From: a bacterium | GTDB taxonomy: Bacteria > Bacillota > Bacilli > Lactobacillales > Streptococcaceae | Assembly (NCBI GenBank): GCA_905221385.1 | Contig: CAJNCV010000018.1 | Span: forward strand, 1-28,134 | Reading direction: 5' to 3' | Length of the DNA: 28,134 nt | In this document: positions 28,127 through 28,134 of the stretch, piece after piece | Layout of the letters: the number at the start of each line of letters is the position of its first letter | How positions within the stretch are numbered: the first letter of the stretch is position 1 | Made by a program: the position numbers and the translations under genes | Notes under the pieces: model-generated | Told to the model about the DNA's origin: nothing | Databases searched by the model: none | Seen by the model: only the letters and a program-made list of their open reading frames with translations

Positions 28127-28134
28127 CGCATCGA

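Overview
The window looks like a chromosomal segment of a mitis-group Streptococcus (S. oralis / S. mitis / S. pneumoniae relatives). The evidence is rpoB and rpoC of the streptococcal type, a Gram-positive PolC, an LPXTG-anchored amylopullulanase of the SpuA type, a pneumococcal-type BOX repeat, and CcpA (cre) sites laid over promoters. The species is an inference; I could not run any search.

Layout. (1) 1-1265, minus strand: a 7-bp tandem repeat runs off the left edge. It appears to be the coding start of a minus-strand gene with its own promoter and ribosome binding site. Next come a hairpin terminator and a class C acid phosphatase lipoprotein whose promoter carries a cre site. (2) 1345-6974, plus strand: one long operon. 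Its leader has a duplicated 43-bp block and a 13-codon overlapping ORF. It encodes two UroD-superfamily proteins with the zinc-methyltransferase signature HxC...C, a 67-residue membrane protein between them, and a complete polar amino acid-type ABC importer (binding protein, two permeases, ATPase). It ends at a strong hairpin. I read it as uptake plus demethylation or methyl transfer of a small, probably methylated or sulfur-containing, substrate. (3) 6996-10898: a BOX element, then the minus-strand cell-wall pullulanase, with a CcpA site on its promoter. (4) 10989-18654: rpoB and rpoC behind a consensus promoter and a structured leader holding an intrinsic terminator-like hairpin about 155 nt before rpoB. 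(5) 18839-23306: polC with its own promoter and terminator.

(6) 23292-28056: the most interesting part, a compact four-gene operon whose genes overlap or nearly touch. It encodes a short DnaA-type AAA+ ATPase with no DNA-binding domain, an HTH-WYL-WCX regulator, a DUF262 protein without a nuclease domain, and a DUF262-DUF1524 (GmrSD-like) protein with an HNH-type nuclease motif. A perfect 7-3-7 dyad over the promoter is a natural operator for the WYL protein. The genes look AT-richer than polC. I interpret this as a candidate DNA-modification-dependent restriction or anti-phage system related to GmrSD, with an unusual DnaA-like partner. (7) 28078-28126, after its terminator: two strong GC-rich hairpins that do not look like terminators and may mark the end of an IS200/IS605-type element or an island boundary.

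Stretches without genes: 124-252 holds nothing I recognise. 1206-1541 holds two promoters, a cre and the duplicated block. 10833-11271 holds the divergent pullulanase and rpoB control regions. 18655-18838 holds only weak inverted repeats.
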